DNA of 64,000 bases from Rhodospirillales bacterium 69-11 (GTDB taxonomy: Bacteria > Pseudomonadota > Alphaproteobacteria > Acetobacterales > Acetobacteraceae): NCBI GenBank assembly GCA_001898425.1, contig MKTV01000045.1, positions 180,169 to 244,168 of the forward strand, read 5' to 3'. Shown piece by piece: positions 52,109 through 60,601 of the stretch. Numbering within the stretch: the first letter of the stretch is position 1; each line of letters begins with the position of its first letter. The notes below the pieces were generated by a model that made no database searches, was not told the origin of the DNA, and saw only the letters and a program-made list of their open reading frames with translations. A program made the translations under genes and the position numbers.

Positions 52109-53269
52109 TCACCCCGGCCGCGCGGCGCGCAGGAACTCCAGCAACAACGTGTTCACCCGGTCCGGCTGCTCCTGCTGCACCCAGTGCCCGGCGCCTTCGA
52201 TCAGATGCCGACCCATCATGCGCGTGCAGGCACGTTCGGCCATCGCCTCGTAGGTGCCGGGTACCTGGTAGGTGCCCCAGTCGCTGCGGCCGGCGATGAA
52301 GATCGACGGGACGTCGATCGTGCGTCCAGCGAAGGTCTGCAGATCGGCCTGTTCCACCCCCTCCGTGCGGGCGCGGTACCAATTCAGCCCGCCCTGGAAG
52401 CCATTGCGTTCGTATTCGGCGGCGTAGACGGCGAGGTCGGAATCGGGCAGCCAGCGATTGGCGGCGATCTCGGCGGCGCTGGGCGCGTGCGGCGCCACCG
52501 TCGCTGCCATGTCCTGGTCGCGGTCCATGATGTAGTAGGTCGGCATCTTCGCCAGTTCCCCAGCAGTCCAGCCGGCGAGGGGGTAGGGGCGGTTCTCGGC
52601 CCAGTCGGCGCTCTTGTGGTGGTAATAGGCGCGCAGGAACGCATGCACGCCCTGTGGACAGCGCCACATCTCCTCGTTGGCCGGGCGGGTCGAGTAATAC
52701 CACTGGTAATGCTTGCGCGGTCGCGGCAGTGCGGCGAGCGCCTCGTGGATCGAGGGGCCGGTGGCGGGCTTCGGCGGATGCCGGTCGGTGTCGAAGGGCA
52801 GGGCGGGCGGGCCGCCGAACGGGGCGCTCATCAGCGCGACGCTGCGGAACACGTCGGGCCGCAGCAGCGCGCACCAGGCGGAGACGGGGCTGCCGAAATC
52901 ATGCCCGAACACGCCGGCGACCTGTCGATACCCGAGCGCGTGGACCAGGCCGATCGCGTCGCGCACGGCGTTGAGCTGGCGGAACGGGCGGAGGTCCGTG
53001 TCGTAGCCCGCGCTCCAGCCCGTCGTCCGCCCGTAGCCGCGCTGGTCCGGCGCGATCACGTGGTAGCCGGCGGCGGCGAGCGCCGGCATCACCTTGCGCC
53101 AGGACCAGGCGAGTTCCGGGAACCCGTGCAGCAGCAGCACCGCCGGGCGGCCGGTGGTTTCCCATCCGGCCTCGAGCATGTGCATGCGAAGCCCGTTCAC
53201 CCCGTCCACGAAGCGGGAGCGGATCCCGGCAGGCAGGATCGCCGGATCGTAGGGTGGCAGGTCGGACAT
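52109..53269 (-). CDS. epoxide-hydrolase-family alpha/beta hydrolase
   Basis: This is an alpha/beta-hydrolase of 386 aa with an Asp nucleophile, Asp124 in VFGHDFGSPVSAW, the oxyanion motif LLHGFPELAWSW (about 46-57), APDQRGYGRT, and a C-terminal catalytic His in EGAGHWVQQEQ. The Asp (not Ser) nucleophile points to epoxide hydrolase or haloalkane-dehalogenase chemistry. Second ATG 53269 fits better with GGGAG than 53272. It lies 88 bases downstream of the ABC binding-protein gene, at the end of the transporter cluster, so its substrate may be the imported compound or a product of it. Confidence 0.88.
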   Translation of the reverse strand: MSDLPPYDPAILPAGIRSRFVDGVNGLRMHMLEAGWETTGRPAVLLLHGFPELAWSWRKVMPALAAAGYHVIAPDQRGYGRTTGWSAGYDTDLRPFRQLNAVRDAIGLVHALGYRQVAGVFGHDFGSPVSAWCALLRPDVFRSVALMSAPFGGPPALPFDTDRHPPKPATGPSIHEALAALPRPRKHYQWYYSTRPANEEMWRCPQGVHAFLRAYYHHKSADWAENRPYPLAGWTAGELAKMPTYYIMDRDQDMAATVAPHAPSAAEIAANRWLPDSDLAVYAAEYERNGFQGGLNWYRARTEGVEQADLQTFAGRTIDVPSIFIAGRSDWGTYQVPGTYEAMAERACTRMMGRHLIEGAGHWVQQEQPDRVNTLLLEFLRAARPG

Positions 53270-53357
53270 CATGAAGCTCCCGGTCGGATGGATCGCGACG
53301 GTGGCACGCGGCGCGGTGCGGCGGCAGGGACCGCCCGCGCCGCTGGGTCAGGCGGGG

Positions 53358-54605
53358 TCAGGCCTTGGGCCAGACCACGTCCGCCGTCGCGATGCTGGGC
53401 GGGTACACGGGCACCGGCTTGCCGTTGCGCCATTGAACGACGCAGAGCTTGGCGCCGACGCGGCGGCCCTTCTCGTCGTACTTGATCCGCCCGTCGGGGA
53501 AGAATTGCGCGGGCCCGTCGGTCAGGTCCATCTCCCGGATCGCCTGCGCCACCTTGCGCCGGTCGGCGACGCCGCAGCGCTCCAACGCTTCCTTCAGGAT
53601 CAGCACGTGGACGTAGGCGAAGATCGAGTCGTGGCCGAACCACGGCTCCTTGGTGCGCGCGACGAAGCGCTTCTCGAGATCGGCCAGGTTCTTGCCCGGC
53701 CAGTTCGCGAGGCCGACCAGCACGCCTTCCAGGTTCTCGGCGCCCGCCACGTTCAGCAGTTCGGGGACCGCCCAGTGGCCGCCGCCACCCACCTTCGGCA
53801 GCCGGTCCGACTTCAGGTTCATCTCGGCGAACTTGTCGACCAGCAGCTTGTCGTCGGGCACGTTGGTCGACTGGAACAGCACGAAATCCGGCCGCGTGGA
53901 GCGGACGCGCTGCACGATGGTCGTCGCGTCGGCCAGCGGTGGCGTGTAGATCTCGTCGGCGACGGCAGTGATACCGAGGTCCTTCAGCACGTGCTCGCGG
54001 ATCGGCTTGAGGAAGCTCACCGAGGAGGCCGTGTTGTCGCCGACGATCGCGACCTTGGTGGGCTTCTTGCCGGTCGCCTTCTGCGCGAGTTCGACGATCA
54101 TCGGCAGTTCCTCCTCCGCCTGGCGGTCGGCGGTGGGGGAGGACTGGAAGACGTATTTGAACCCGCGGCCGGTGATCAGGTCCGAATAGGACAACGTCAG
54201 CCACGGGAGTTCCGCGCGCTCCGTCACCTCGGTCGCGGCCAGGGTGAAGGTGGACAGCCAGCAGCCGAAGCCGCCCACCAGGTCGGGCTCCTGCGCCACC
54301 ATGCGCTGGGCGCCGTCCTTCGCCTGTTCCGCGCTGCCCTGGGTGTCGTACTCGACGAGCTTCAGCTTCGCGCCGCCCATCGACTTGATGCCGCCCGCGG
54401 CGTTGACGTCGTCGACCGCCATGCGCGCGCCCATCTGCTCCAGGATGCCCTGGCGCGCCCAGGGGCCGGAGAGCGGCATGAGCATGCCGATCTTCACCTC
54501 CTGCGGCGCCTGGGCGCGGGCGCGGCGCGGCGCGATCATGGCGGCACCGCTCGCGAGGCCCAGGCCGATCGCGGCGCGGCGGGGGAGCTTCGGGTCGTCG
54601 ATCAT
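53358..54605 (-). CDS. ABC transporter substrate-binding protein, branched-chain amino-acid type
   Basis: This LivK/LivJ-type periplasmic binding protein has 415 aa. The N-terminus has a twin-arginine-like signal (PRRAAIGLGLASGAAMIAPR). The mature protein shows VKIGMLMPLSGPWARQG, GLASGA-like VDDVNAAGGIKSMGGAKLKL and a Ser/Thr ligand region (FGCWLSTFTLAATEV). Proteins of this family in alphaproteobacteria bind amino acids, amides, aromatic acids or urea, so the ligand is open. It lies 64 bases downstream of livF in a transporter operon. Confidence 0.9.
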   Translation of the reverse strand: MIDDPKLPRRAAIGLGLASGAAMIAPRRARAQAPQEVKIGMLMPLSGPWARQGILEQMGARMAVDDVNAAGGIKSMGGAKLKLVEYDTQGSAEQAKDGAQRMVAQEPDLVGGFGCWLSTFTLAATEVTERAELPWLTLSYSDLITGRGFKYVFQSSPTADRQAEEELPMIVELAQKATGKKPTKVAIVGDNTASSVSFLKPIREHVLKDLGITAVADEIYTPPLADATTIVQRVRSTRPDFVLFQSTNVPDDKLLVDKFAEMNLKSDRLPKVGGGGHWAVPELLNVAGAENLEGVLVGLANWPGKNLADLEKRFVARTKEPWFGHDSIFAYVHVLILKEALERCGVADRRKVAQAIREMDLTDGPAQFFPDGRIKYDEKGRRVGAKLCVVQWRNGKPVPVYPPSIATADVVWPKA

Positions 54606-54669
54606 GTGGCGTTCCTCCCAGTTCTCGTTGATTGGTCGTTCGTCCCGATGCGCTTCGGGATCCGTCCGC

Positions 54670-55395
54670 TCAGGCGTCGCTCAGCCCGAGATAGGAGCGG
54701 CGGACGCGATCGTCGGCGAGCAGCGTCTCGTAGGGTCCGTCCAGCACCACCTGCCCGGTTTCCAGCACATAGCCGTGGTCGGAGAGTTCCAGCGCCTCCA
54801 CGGCGCGCTGCTCCACCAGCAGGATGGTGACGCCGTCCTCCCGGTGGATCTGCGAGATGCGCTCGAAGATCGTGTCGGCAACCGCGGGGGCGAGGCCCAT
54901 CGACGGCTCGTCGAGCATCAGCACCTTCGGCGCCGAAGCAAGCCCGCGGCCGATCGCCACCATCTGCTGCTCACCGCCGGACAGCGTGCCGGCGAGCTGC
55001 GTCGCGCGTTCGGCGAGGACCGGGAACAGCGTGTGGATGCGCTCGAGCGTGCGGGTCCACTGGGCGCGCCCGCTCTCGGGATAGGCGCCCATCTCCAGGT
55101 TCTCGCGCACGGTCAGGGTCTTGAACACCTGGCGCCCTTCCGGGACGTGGGCGATGCCGAGATGCGCCCGCCGGGACGCGGACAGCGCGAGGAGGTCGTT
55201 GCCCTGGAAGCGGATGCGCCCGGCGGTCGGCCGCACGACGCCGGAGATCGTCTTGAACAGCGTCGACTTCCCCGCGCCGTTCGGTCCGACCACGGTCACG
55301 AACTGGCCGGCCGCGACGCTGAGCGAGACGTCCTGCAGCGCGCGCAGGCCGCCATAGGCGACGCAGAGGCCCTCGATCTCGAGCAGGGCGGTCAT
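54670..55395 (-). CDS. livF: ABC transporter ATP-binding protein, LivF type
   Basis: This ATPase (241 aa) has Walker A VVGPNGAGKSTLFKTI, the signature LSGGEQQMVAIGRGLAS, and Walker B LMLDEPSMGLAPAV. The C-terminal VLETGQVVLDGPYETLLAD is typical of LivF. It pairs with the LivG half of the fused protein. It starts four bases after the fused gene ends. The symbol states family, not proven leucine transport. Confidence 0.92.
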   Translation of the reverse strand: MTALLEIEGLCVAYGGLRALQDVSLSVAAGQFVTVVGPNGAGKSTLFKTISGVVRPTAGRIRFQGNDLLALSASRRAHLGIAHVPEGRQVFKTLTVRENLEMGAYPESGRAQWTRTLERIHTLFPVLAERATQLAGTLSGGEQQMVAIGRGLASAPKVLMLDEPSMGLAPAVADTIFERISQIHREDGVTILLVEQRAVEALELSDHGYVLETGQVVLDGPYETLLADDRVRRSYLGLSDA

Positions 55396-55399
55396 GACG

Positions 55400-57199
55400 T
55401 CAGGCCTCCTGCTTCGCCAGCCATTTCTTGCCGAGATAGGCCTCGATCACGCTGCGGTCCTCGACCACCTGGCGCGGCAGGCCGGAGGCGAGCACGCGCC
55501 CGTGGTCGAGCACCACGAACCGGTCGGCGATGCGCATCATCGCGTGCATGGTGTGCTCGATGATCACGATCGTCATGCCCTCGTCGCGCAGGCGGGCCAG
55601 CACGTCGAGCACGTCCTCGCACTCGTCGCGGCCCAGGCCGGCGAGCGTCTCGTCGAGCAGCAGCAGGCGGGGCTGGCCGGCGAGCGCGCGGGCGAGTTCC
55701 ATCAGCCGGAGCTGCTTGTTGGTGAGCTGGCCGGCGGGCAGGTCGGCCTGCGCGGACAGGCCGACCTTGGCCAGCGCCGCCTCCGACGCGGCGATCGCGG
55801 CGGCGTCCGACAGGCCCGCGCCATAGGCGGCGACGATGACGTTGTCGCGCAGGGGCAGGCGGGGGAAGGCGCGCACGACCTGGAAGGTGCGGCCCACGCC
55901 CAGCCGCGCCACCTGGTGGACCTTGCGGCCGCGGAGCGAGACGCCGTCCAGCTCCGCGCGTCCCTCGTCGGCGGAGAGCACGCCGTTCAGCAGGTTGAAG
56001 AGCGTGGTCTTGCCGGCGCCGTTCGGGCCGATGATGCCCAGGATCTCGCCCGCGTTCACGCTGAAGCTCACCTGGCTCACGGCCCGCAGCCCGCCGAAGG
56101 CGCGGGAGAGGTTCTCGACCACCAGCAGCGGGCGGTCGGCGTGCAGGCGGGCAGGGCGGGCGGTCGCGGGCGGGGGCGGCGCGGCGCGGACCTGCGAGGG
56201 CGGCGCGGGCTGTGGCCGGGGAGCGGCCGCCGGCGTGCGCCGCTGCCGCACCGCGTCGCGCACCGTCCAGAACAGGCCCTCGGGCGCGGCCAGCATGATG
56301 CCGATCATCGCCGCGCCGTACACCACGCCCTGGATGCCGGGCAGGATGTTGCCGAGTTCCGCGTTCAGCGTGCTGGCCAGCGGCACCAGGATCGCGGCGC
56401 CGATCACCGGTCCCCACACCGCGGCGACGCCGCCGAACAGCGTCACGACGACCGCCTGGGCGGAGACCAGCATGCCGAACACCGAGTCGGGCGTGACCAC
56501 CAGCAGCACGCAGGCGTAGAGCCCGCCCGCAGCGGCGGCGATCACGCCCGAGGCGGTGATGGCCCGCATCTTCCACAGCCAGGAATTGAGGCCAGCCGCC
56601 TCGGCGGCGAGCTCGTTCTGGCGGATGGCGAGAAGCGCGAGGCCGAAACGGGAATTCTCGACCAGCATGCAGGCGACGATGCCCGCGATCAGCAGCCCGA
56701 CCGCGACCACGGTGTAGAGGCGCGGATCGGTGAACTCGAGATAAGCGGCCGGATTCTCCCGATGCATCGGCAGGGAGACTTCCTGGAAGCCGAGGTATTG
56801 CAGGACGTAGAGGATCGCCAGCGGATACGCGAGCATCGACAGCGCGAAATAATGGCCGCGCAGCCGGAAGGTCGGCATGCCGATCAGGATCGCCGCGACC
56901 CCGCCCACGATCATGCCCAGCGGAATCCCCAGCCAGGGGGTGAGGTCCCAGTAGACGAGCGCGAGCGTGGTGACATAGGCGCCGATGCCGAAGAACGAGG
57001 CGTGGCCGAACGACAACTGGCCGCCATAGCCGGAGAGGATGTTCCAGCCGACGCCGAACACCGCCCAGATCGGCACCAGGGTCAGGATCAGCTGGTAGTA
57101 GCTGTTGGTGACGAACAGCGTGGCGGCGAGGTACGCGGCCGAGAGAACGGCCAGCGCGATCAGGTCCCGCCTGAGGCGGGGTGCGGCTCCCTGGCGCAT
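55400..57199 (-). CDS. fused LivM permease - LivG ATPase
   Basis: A 599-aa fusion of two transporter parts. Residues about 1-290 are a LivM-type permease (GWNILSGYGGQLSFGHASFF, then FALSMLAYPLAILYV) with about eight to ten TM segments. A Pro/Ala-rich linker (about 295-335) leads to a LivG-type ATPase (Walker A IGPNGAGKTTLFNLLNG; Walker B LLLLDETLAGLG). The signature motif reads LTNKQLRLMELARALA instead of the usual LSxGQQ. Such fusions occur in several alphaproteobacteria. It shares one base with livH (TGATG) and is followed by livF after four bases. Confidence 0.9.
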   Translation of the reverse strand: MRQGAAPRLRRDLIALAVLSAAYLAATLFVTNSYYQLILTLVPIWAVFGVGWNILSGYGGQLSFGHASFFGIGAYVTTLALVYWDLTPWLGIPLGMIVGGVAAILIGMPTFRLRGHYFALSMLAYPLAILYVLQYLGFQEVSLPMHRENPAAYLEFTDPRLYTVVAVGLLIAGIVACMLVENSRFGLALLAIRQNELAAEAAGLNSWLWKMRAITASGVIAAAAGGLYACVLLVVTPDSVFGMLVSAQAVVVTLFGGVAAVWGPVIGAAILVPLASTLNAELGNILPGIQGVVYGAAMIGIMLAAPEGLFWTVRDAVRQRRTPAAAPRPQPAPPSQVRAAPPPPATARPARLHADRPLLVVENLSRAFGGLRAVSQVSFSVNAGEILGIIGPNGAGKTTLFNLLNGVLSADEGRAELDGVSLRGRKVHQVARLGVGRTFQVVRAFPRLPLRDNVIVAAYGAGLSDAAAIAASEAALAKVGLSAQADLPAGQLTNKQLRLMELARALAGQPRLLLLDETLAGLGRDECEDVLDVLARLRDEGMTIVIIEHTMHAMMRIADRFVVLDHGRVLASGLPRQVVEDRSVIEAYLGKKWLAKQEA

Positions 57200-58155
57200 C
57201 AGGCGCGCTCCGCGGACCGGCCGAACAGGCCTTGCGGACGCAGCATCACGATCAGCAGGAAGACCACGAAGATCGCGGCGTTCTGCAATTGGGGCGGCAG
57301 GACGAGGGCGGAGCACTGCTGCACGAAGCCGACCGTCAGCCCGCCCCAGAATGCGCCGAGGATGCTGCCCATGCCGCCCAGCACCACGCCGGAATACATG
57401 ATGATCACGTAGTCCAGGCCGATGAACGGGCTGAACGACAGGTACGTCGCCATCAGGCCGCCGGCGATCGCGGTGATGCCGCTGCCGAGCCCGAAGGCGA
57501 TGCGGTAGGCCCGTTCGACGTCGATCCCCATGTAGGTCGCGGCCGTCGGATTGTCCGCTGCCGCGCGCAGGGCCTTGCCGAGGCGGGTGTATTCCAGCAG
57601 CAGCCACAGCCCGACCGCGGTGATGATGGCGACCGCGCAGGCGATAAGCCGTGCCTTGTTCAGGAACACCGTCGCGTCGCCGTAGACCGGCCCGATCTCG
57701 AAGGCGCGCGAGGCGAGCGGCGTGCGCACCGTCAGCGGCGTCGAGCCGAACAGGATCAGCCCGCCATTCTGCAGGATCAGGGAGATCCCCAGCGTGACGA
57801 TGAGTTGGCCGAAATGCCCCTCGTCCAGCGTGCCCGCGGTGCGCAGGCCGGAGACCCGCGCGATCAGGGCCTTGTGCAGCAGCGCGCCGCCCACGAACAC
57901 GATCGGTCCCGCGAGGATCGCGCCCACGAACGGACCCACGAACGGGCCGAGGAAGGCCAGGACGCCGCCCCCGGTCACCAGGTAGAGGCTCGCGAACATG
58001 CCGAGCATCAGCAGCTCGCCCTGCGCGAAGTTGACGACCTTCATGATGCCGAAGATCAGCCCGAGGCCGATGCACATCAGGCCGTAGATGCAGCCGATCG
58101 TGATGCCCGCGGCCAGCGCGTTCAGCACGTTTTCGATCAGGATCTCGAGACCCAC
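57199..58155 (-). CDS. livH: ABC transporter permease, LivH type
   Basis: This is an integral membrane permease of 318 aa with about eight TM segments. The opening NVLNALAAGITIGCIYGLMC, GLIFGIMKVVNFAQGELLML and GLDYVIIMYSGVVLGGMGSI are LivH signatures, including the EAA-like loop. The start codon is GTG at 58155 behind GGAGG. It is the first gene of the transporter operon (livH, livMG, livF, binding protein, hydrolase), which is transcribed divergently from the zinc-ribbon gene. Confidence 0.93.
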   Translation of the reverse strand: MGLEILIENVLNALAAGITIGCIYGLMCIGLGLIFGIMKVVNFAQGELLMLGMFASLYLVTGGGVLAFLGPFVGPFVGAILAGPIVFVGGALLHKALIARVSGLRTAGTLDEGHFGQLIVTLGISLILQNGGLILFGSTPLTVRTPLASRAFEIGPVYGDATVFLNKARLIACAVAIITAVGLWLLLEYTRLGKALRAAADNPTAATYMGIDVERAYRIAFGLGSGITAIAGGLMATYLSFSPFIGLDYVIIMYSGVVLGGMGSILGAFWGGLTVGFVQQCSALVLPPQLQNAAIFVVFLLIVMLRPQGLFGRSAERA

Positions 58156-58309
58156 TCGGTCCGTTCCTCCAGGCGGGCGGTTTCTGGCGTGGCCCTGCTT
58201 GGAGGCGATCTTGGCCGGGATGCCCCCGGGTCACAAGTGCGCCGGCCCGCTTGCGCCGACTCTGCGCGGCATCGGCAAGGTCACCGGGAACGCGGACCGG
58301 AGGATTGAG

Positions 58310-58516
58310 ATGAGCGCGTGCTGGCTCTTCCACTGCCCCGAATGCGGCTTCGGCGAGCGCGAGCTGGGGCGCAACGGCGGCGACCACGACCTCTATTGCG
58401 AAGTCTGCCTGGAGGAGACGGGAGTCCGGGTGCGCCTGCTGCGCTGGTACGCCGAACAGGCGGAGGCGGCGGCCGAGGCTGCGGAGCGGGAGTCGAAGCC
58501 GCAGCCTGCGAAGTAG
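58310..58516 (+). CDS. small zinc-ribbon-like protein
   Basis: A 68-aa protein with two Cys pairs, CPECG (residues 9-13) and CEVC (about 33-36), spaced like a zinc ribbon. The rest is acidic and Ala/Glu-rich. The ATG follows GGAGG. It is unrelated by sequence to the divergent transporter. Function is unknown; a DNA-, RNA- or protein-binding role would fit the fold. Confidence 0.65.
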   Translation: MSACWLFHCPECGFGERELGRNGGDHDLYCEVCLEETGVRVRLLRWYAEQAEAAAEAAERESKPQPAK

Positions 58517-58523
58517 CCCGCGC

Positions 58524-59288
58524 TCAGTCCGTCCGCGTCCAGCCGTCGGGCAGGGCGGTGAGGTGGCGCGGGGTTTCCCCGGTCCACATCACCTCGCCCT
58601 CGGCCGTGGCGGCCCAGGCCGCGGCGACGCCCAGCACCGACAACCCGTCCTCAGCCTGCGCGCGGTAGGTCACGTGATGGTGACCATGCACGATCAGCCG
58701 CGCGCCCATCGCCCGCGCCAACCCGTCGAGCGCAGCCTTCCCCGCCGGATGGCTGCTCGGGGCCTCATGCGTCACCAGGATGTCGGCCCGCTGCGCGGCG
58801 AGCGCATCGTGATCCTCCGGCCAGATCGCCGTGGTGCCAAGCGAGTGGACCAGGGCGGCAATGTGTTCGGGCCGCCAGCCGCGTCCCATTTCGGCGACGT
58901 CGTCGGGGAGATGTTCGCGCCGGTGCAGGCGGGGTTCGGTGGGCGGATCCCAGATCCTCGGCCGGAAGGTTCCGCCCAGACCGGCGATGCGCAGCCCGGC
59001 GATCTCGGTGACCCGCCCGTGCAGGTTGCCGGGCGCGGTGCGGGGATTGCGCGCCGGATCGGTCATGTTGGCCCACATCTCCGGCCCGCCATCGTTGTCG
59101 TGGTTGCCGAAGATCCAGTGCACGGCGATGCCGCGGTCGAGCAGCGGCGCGGCGACCTCGTCGAGCGGCGCCTCGCATTGCAGGTCGCCCAGCAGCACGG
59201 CGGCGTCCGGCAGGCGCGGCAGGTCGGCGAGCCCGCGTTCGACGAAGCGCCATTGCTGGTGGATGTCGCCGATGAAGATGACCGTCAC
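58524..59288 (-). CDS. calcineurin-like metallophosphoesterase
   Basis: This two-metal phosphoesterase has 254 aa. All five family motifs are visible: GDIHQQ near residue 7, LLGDLQCE at about 32, FGNHDND at about 60, THEAP at about 173, and HGHHHV at about 204. These supply the Asp, His and Asn ligands. Substrates of this family vary from nucleotides and phosphoproteins to phospholipids, so no specific role is assigned. The gene converges on the zinc-ribbon gene with a seven-base gap. Confidence 0.9.
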   Translation of the reverse strand: MTVIFIGDIHQQWRFVERGLADLPRLPDAAVLLGDLQCEAPLDEVAAPLLDRGIAVHWIFGNHDNDGGPEMWANMTDPARNPRTAPGNLHGRVTEIAGLRIAGLGGTFRPRIWDPPTEPRLHRREHLPDDVAEMGRGWRPEHIAALVHSLGTTAIWPEDHDALAAQRADILVTHEAPSSHPAGKAALDGLARAMGARLIVHGHHHVTYRAQAEDGLSVLGVAAAWAATAEGEVMWTGETPRHLTALPDGWTRTD

Positions 59289-59438
59289 GCGCGCGTTCTC
59301 CCGAGGCTCTCAGGACCGGCCTGGCCTCGATCGGGTCGTGGCGGCATCCGTCCAATCGCCCACCCAAGCACGGGCAGCCGCAAGCCGCCACCACCGCCCT
59401 CCGCGGACATGCCCCCGTCGTCGGCCGCGGACATCCAC

Positions 59439-59545
59439 CACCGTCATCGGCGGACACCCACCACCGTCATCCGCGGACTTGATCCGCCTACCGTCATCCG
59501 CGGACTTGATCCGCCTACCGTCATCCGCGGACTTGATCCGCGGAT
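59439..59545. repeat. three 27-bp palindromic tandem copies plus a degenerate one
   Basis: Units of 27 bp (CCGTCATCCGCGGACTTGAT at the start of each) begin at 59464, 59491 and 59518, preceded by a diverged copy from about 59439. The CGTCATCCGCGG and GATCCGCGG words are shared with the array at 51651-52000. The 374-base gap 59289-59662 has no gene in it apart from this array. Confidence 0.85.
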
Positions 59546-59662
59546 CGAGGCCCGGCGACGACAGGGATGGCGCGACGGGCGCGCGCCTCCGCCCGCCGGC
59601 CCGATGATTTGGCGCCCGCCGAGGATCGTCCCTACACTCCGGGACGACAGGAACGTCCGGAC

Positions 59663-60571
59663 ATGCCGATGAATGACGACGCCCGCCCAGAACCGTTTGG
59701 GCAAGACCCGCGCTCGCGCCCCGATCCGCATCAACTGCTCACCGATCTCGAGGCGGAGTCGATGCGGTATGAGACACCGTGCGGGAACGACCGCATGGTC
59801 TGGCACATGTGGAATCGCACGGGGCGCGCGGCGCCGGTCGTGGTGCTGTTCCATGGCGGCGCAGGGTCGTGGCGGCACTGGGTGCGCAACATCCCCGTCC
59901 TCGCCGCGCGATATCGCGTGCTGGTGCCCGACCTGCCCGGCCTCGGCGACTCCGACTTCCCGCCCGACGGCAACGACGCGGAGGCGATCGCGGCGATCGT
60001 CGCCGCCGGTATCGACGGCGTGATCGGGGAGGAGACGCCATACGACGTCGTCGGCTTCTCCTTCGGTGCCACCATCGCCGCCTGCGTCGGCGCGCAACGT
60101 GGCACCCGCGTCCGGTCCGTCACCATCATCGGCTCCTCCGGCGTCGGTCCGCTCGGATCCGCCGTGCAGTTGCTGAAGGTGCGGCACCTGAAGGGCGAGG
60201 AGCGGCGGGAGACTCACCGGGAGAATCTCAGCCGGCTGATGATCGCGGATCGCGCGAAGATCGACGAGCTCGCCTTGGCCATTCAGGACTGGAACACCGA
60301 GCGTTCGCGCCTGCGCACGCCGGCGATGTCGCGCAGCGGCGCGATCCTGCGCGCGCTCGATCGGCTGCAGGCACCGCTGAACGGCATCTGGGGCGAGTTC
60401 GACGCGCCGGCCAATCCGCGTGCGCCGGAGCGGATCGCCGCGCTGCGGGAACGCCGGCCCGATGCGGATATCCGCATGATCGAAGGCGCCGGGCACTGGG
60501 TCGCGTTCGAAGCGGCCGATACGGTGAACGGGATGCTGCTGGAAATGCTGGAACGAACCGCGGGCCGTTAG
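59663..60571 (+). CDS. alpha/beta hydrolase with Ser nucleophile
   Basis: A 302-aa alpha/beta hydrolase. The nucleophile is Ser133 in DVVGFSFGATIAACVG. The oxyanion motif is VVLFHGGAGSWRHW, the Asp region is PDLPGLGDSDFP, and the catalytic His278 is in IEGAGHWVAFE. This Ser-centred set fits esterases and C-C bond hydrolases (MhpC-like) rather than epoxide hydrolases. ATG 59663 is chosen because residues from the open upstream frame have no family match. It is followed after 30 bases by the CoA-transferase, so it may act on an intermediate of the same pathway. Confidence 0.85.
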   Translation: MPMNDDARPEPFGQDPRSRPDPHQLLTDLEAESMRYETPCGNDRMVWHMWNRTGRAAPVVVLFHGGAGSWRHWVRNIPVLAARYRVLVPDLPGLGDSDFPPDGNDAEAIAAIVAAGIDGVIGEETPYDVVGFSFGATIAACVGAQRGTRVRSVTIIGSSGVGPLGSAVQLLKVRHLKGEERRETHRENLSRLMIADRAKIDELALAIQDWNTERSRLRTPAMSRSGAILRALDRLQAPLNGIWGEFDAPANPRAPERIAALRERRPDADIRMIEGAGHWVAFEAADTVNGMLLEMLERTAGR

Positions 60572-60601
60572 CGTGTGGTCGGCGGAGGGAGAGAAACGAC
60601 A

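Noticed and set aside
51539..52253. Open frames through the ten-copy array encoding a 12-residue repeat protein
   Set aside because: All frames are open because the repeat has no stop word; there is no ribosome-binding site or conserved homologue.
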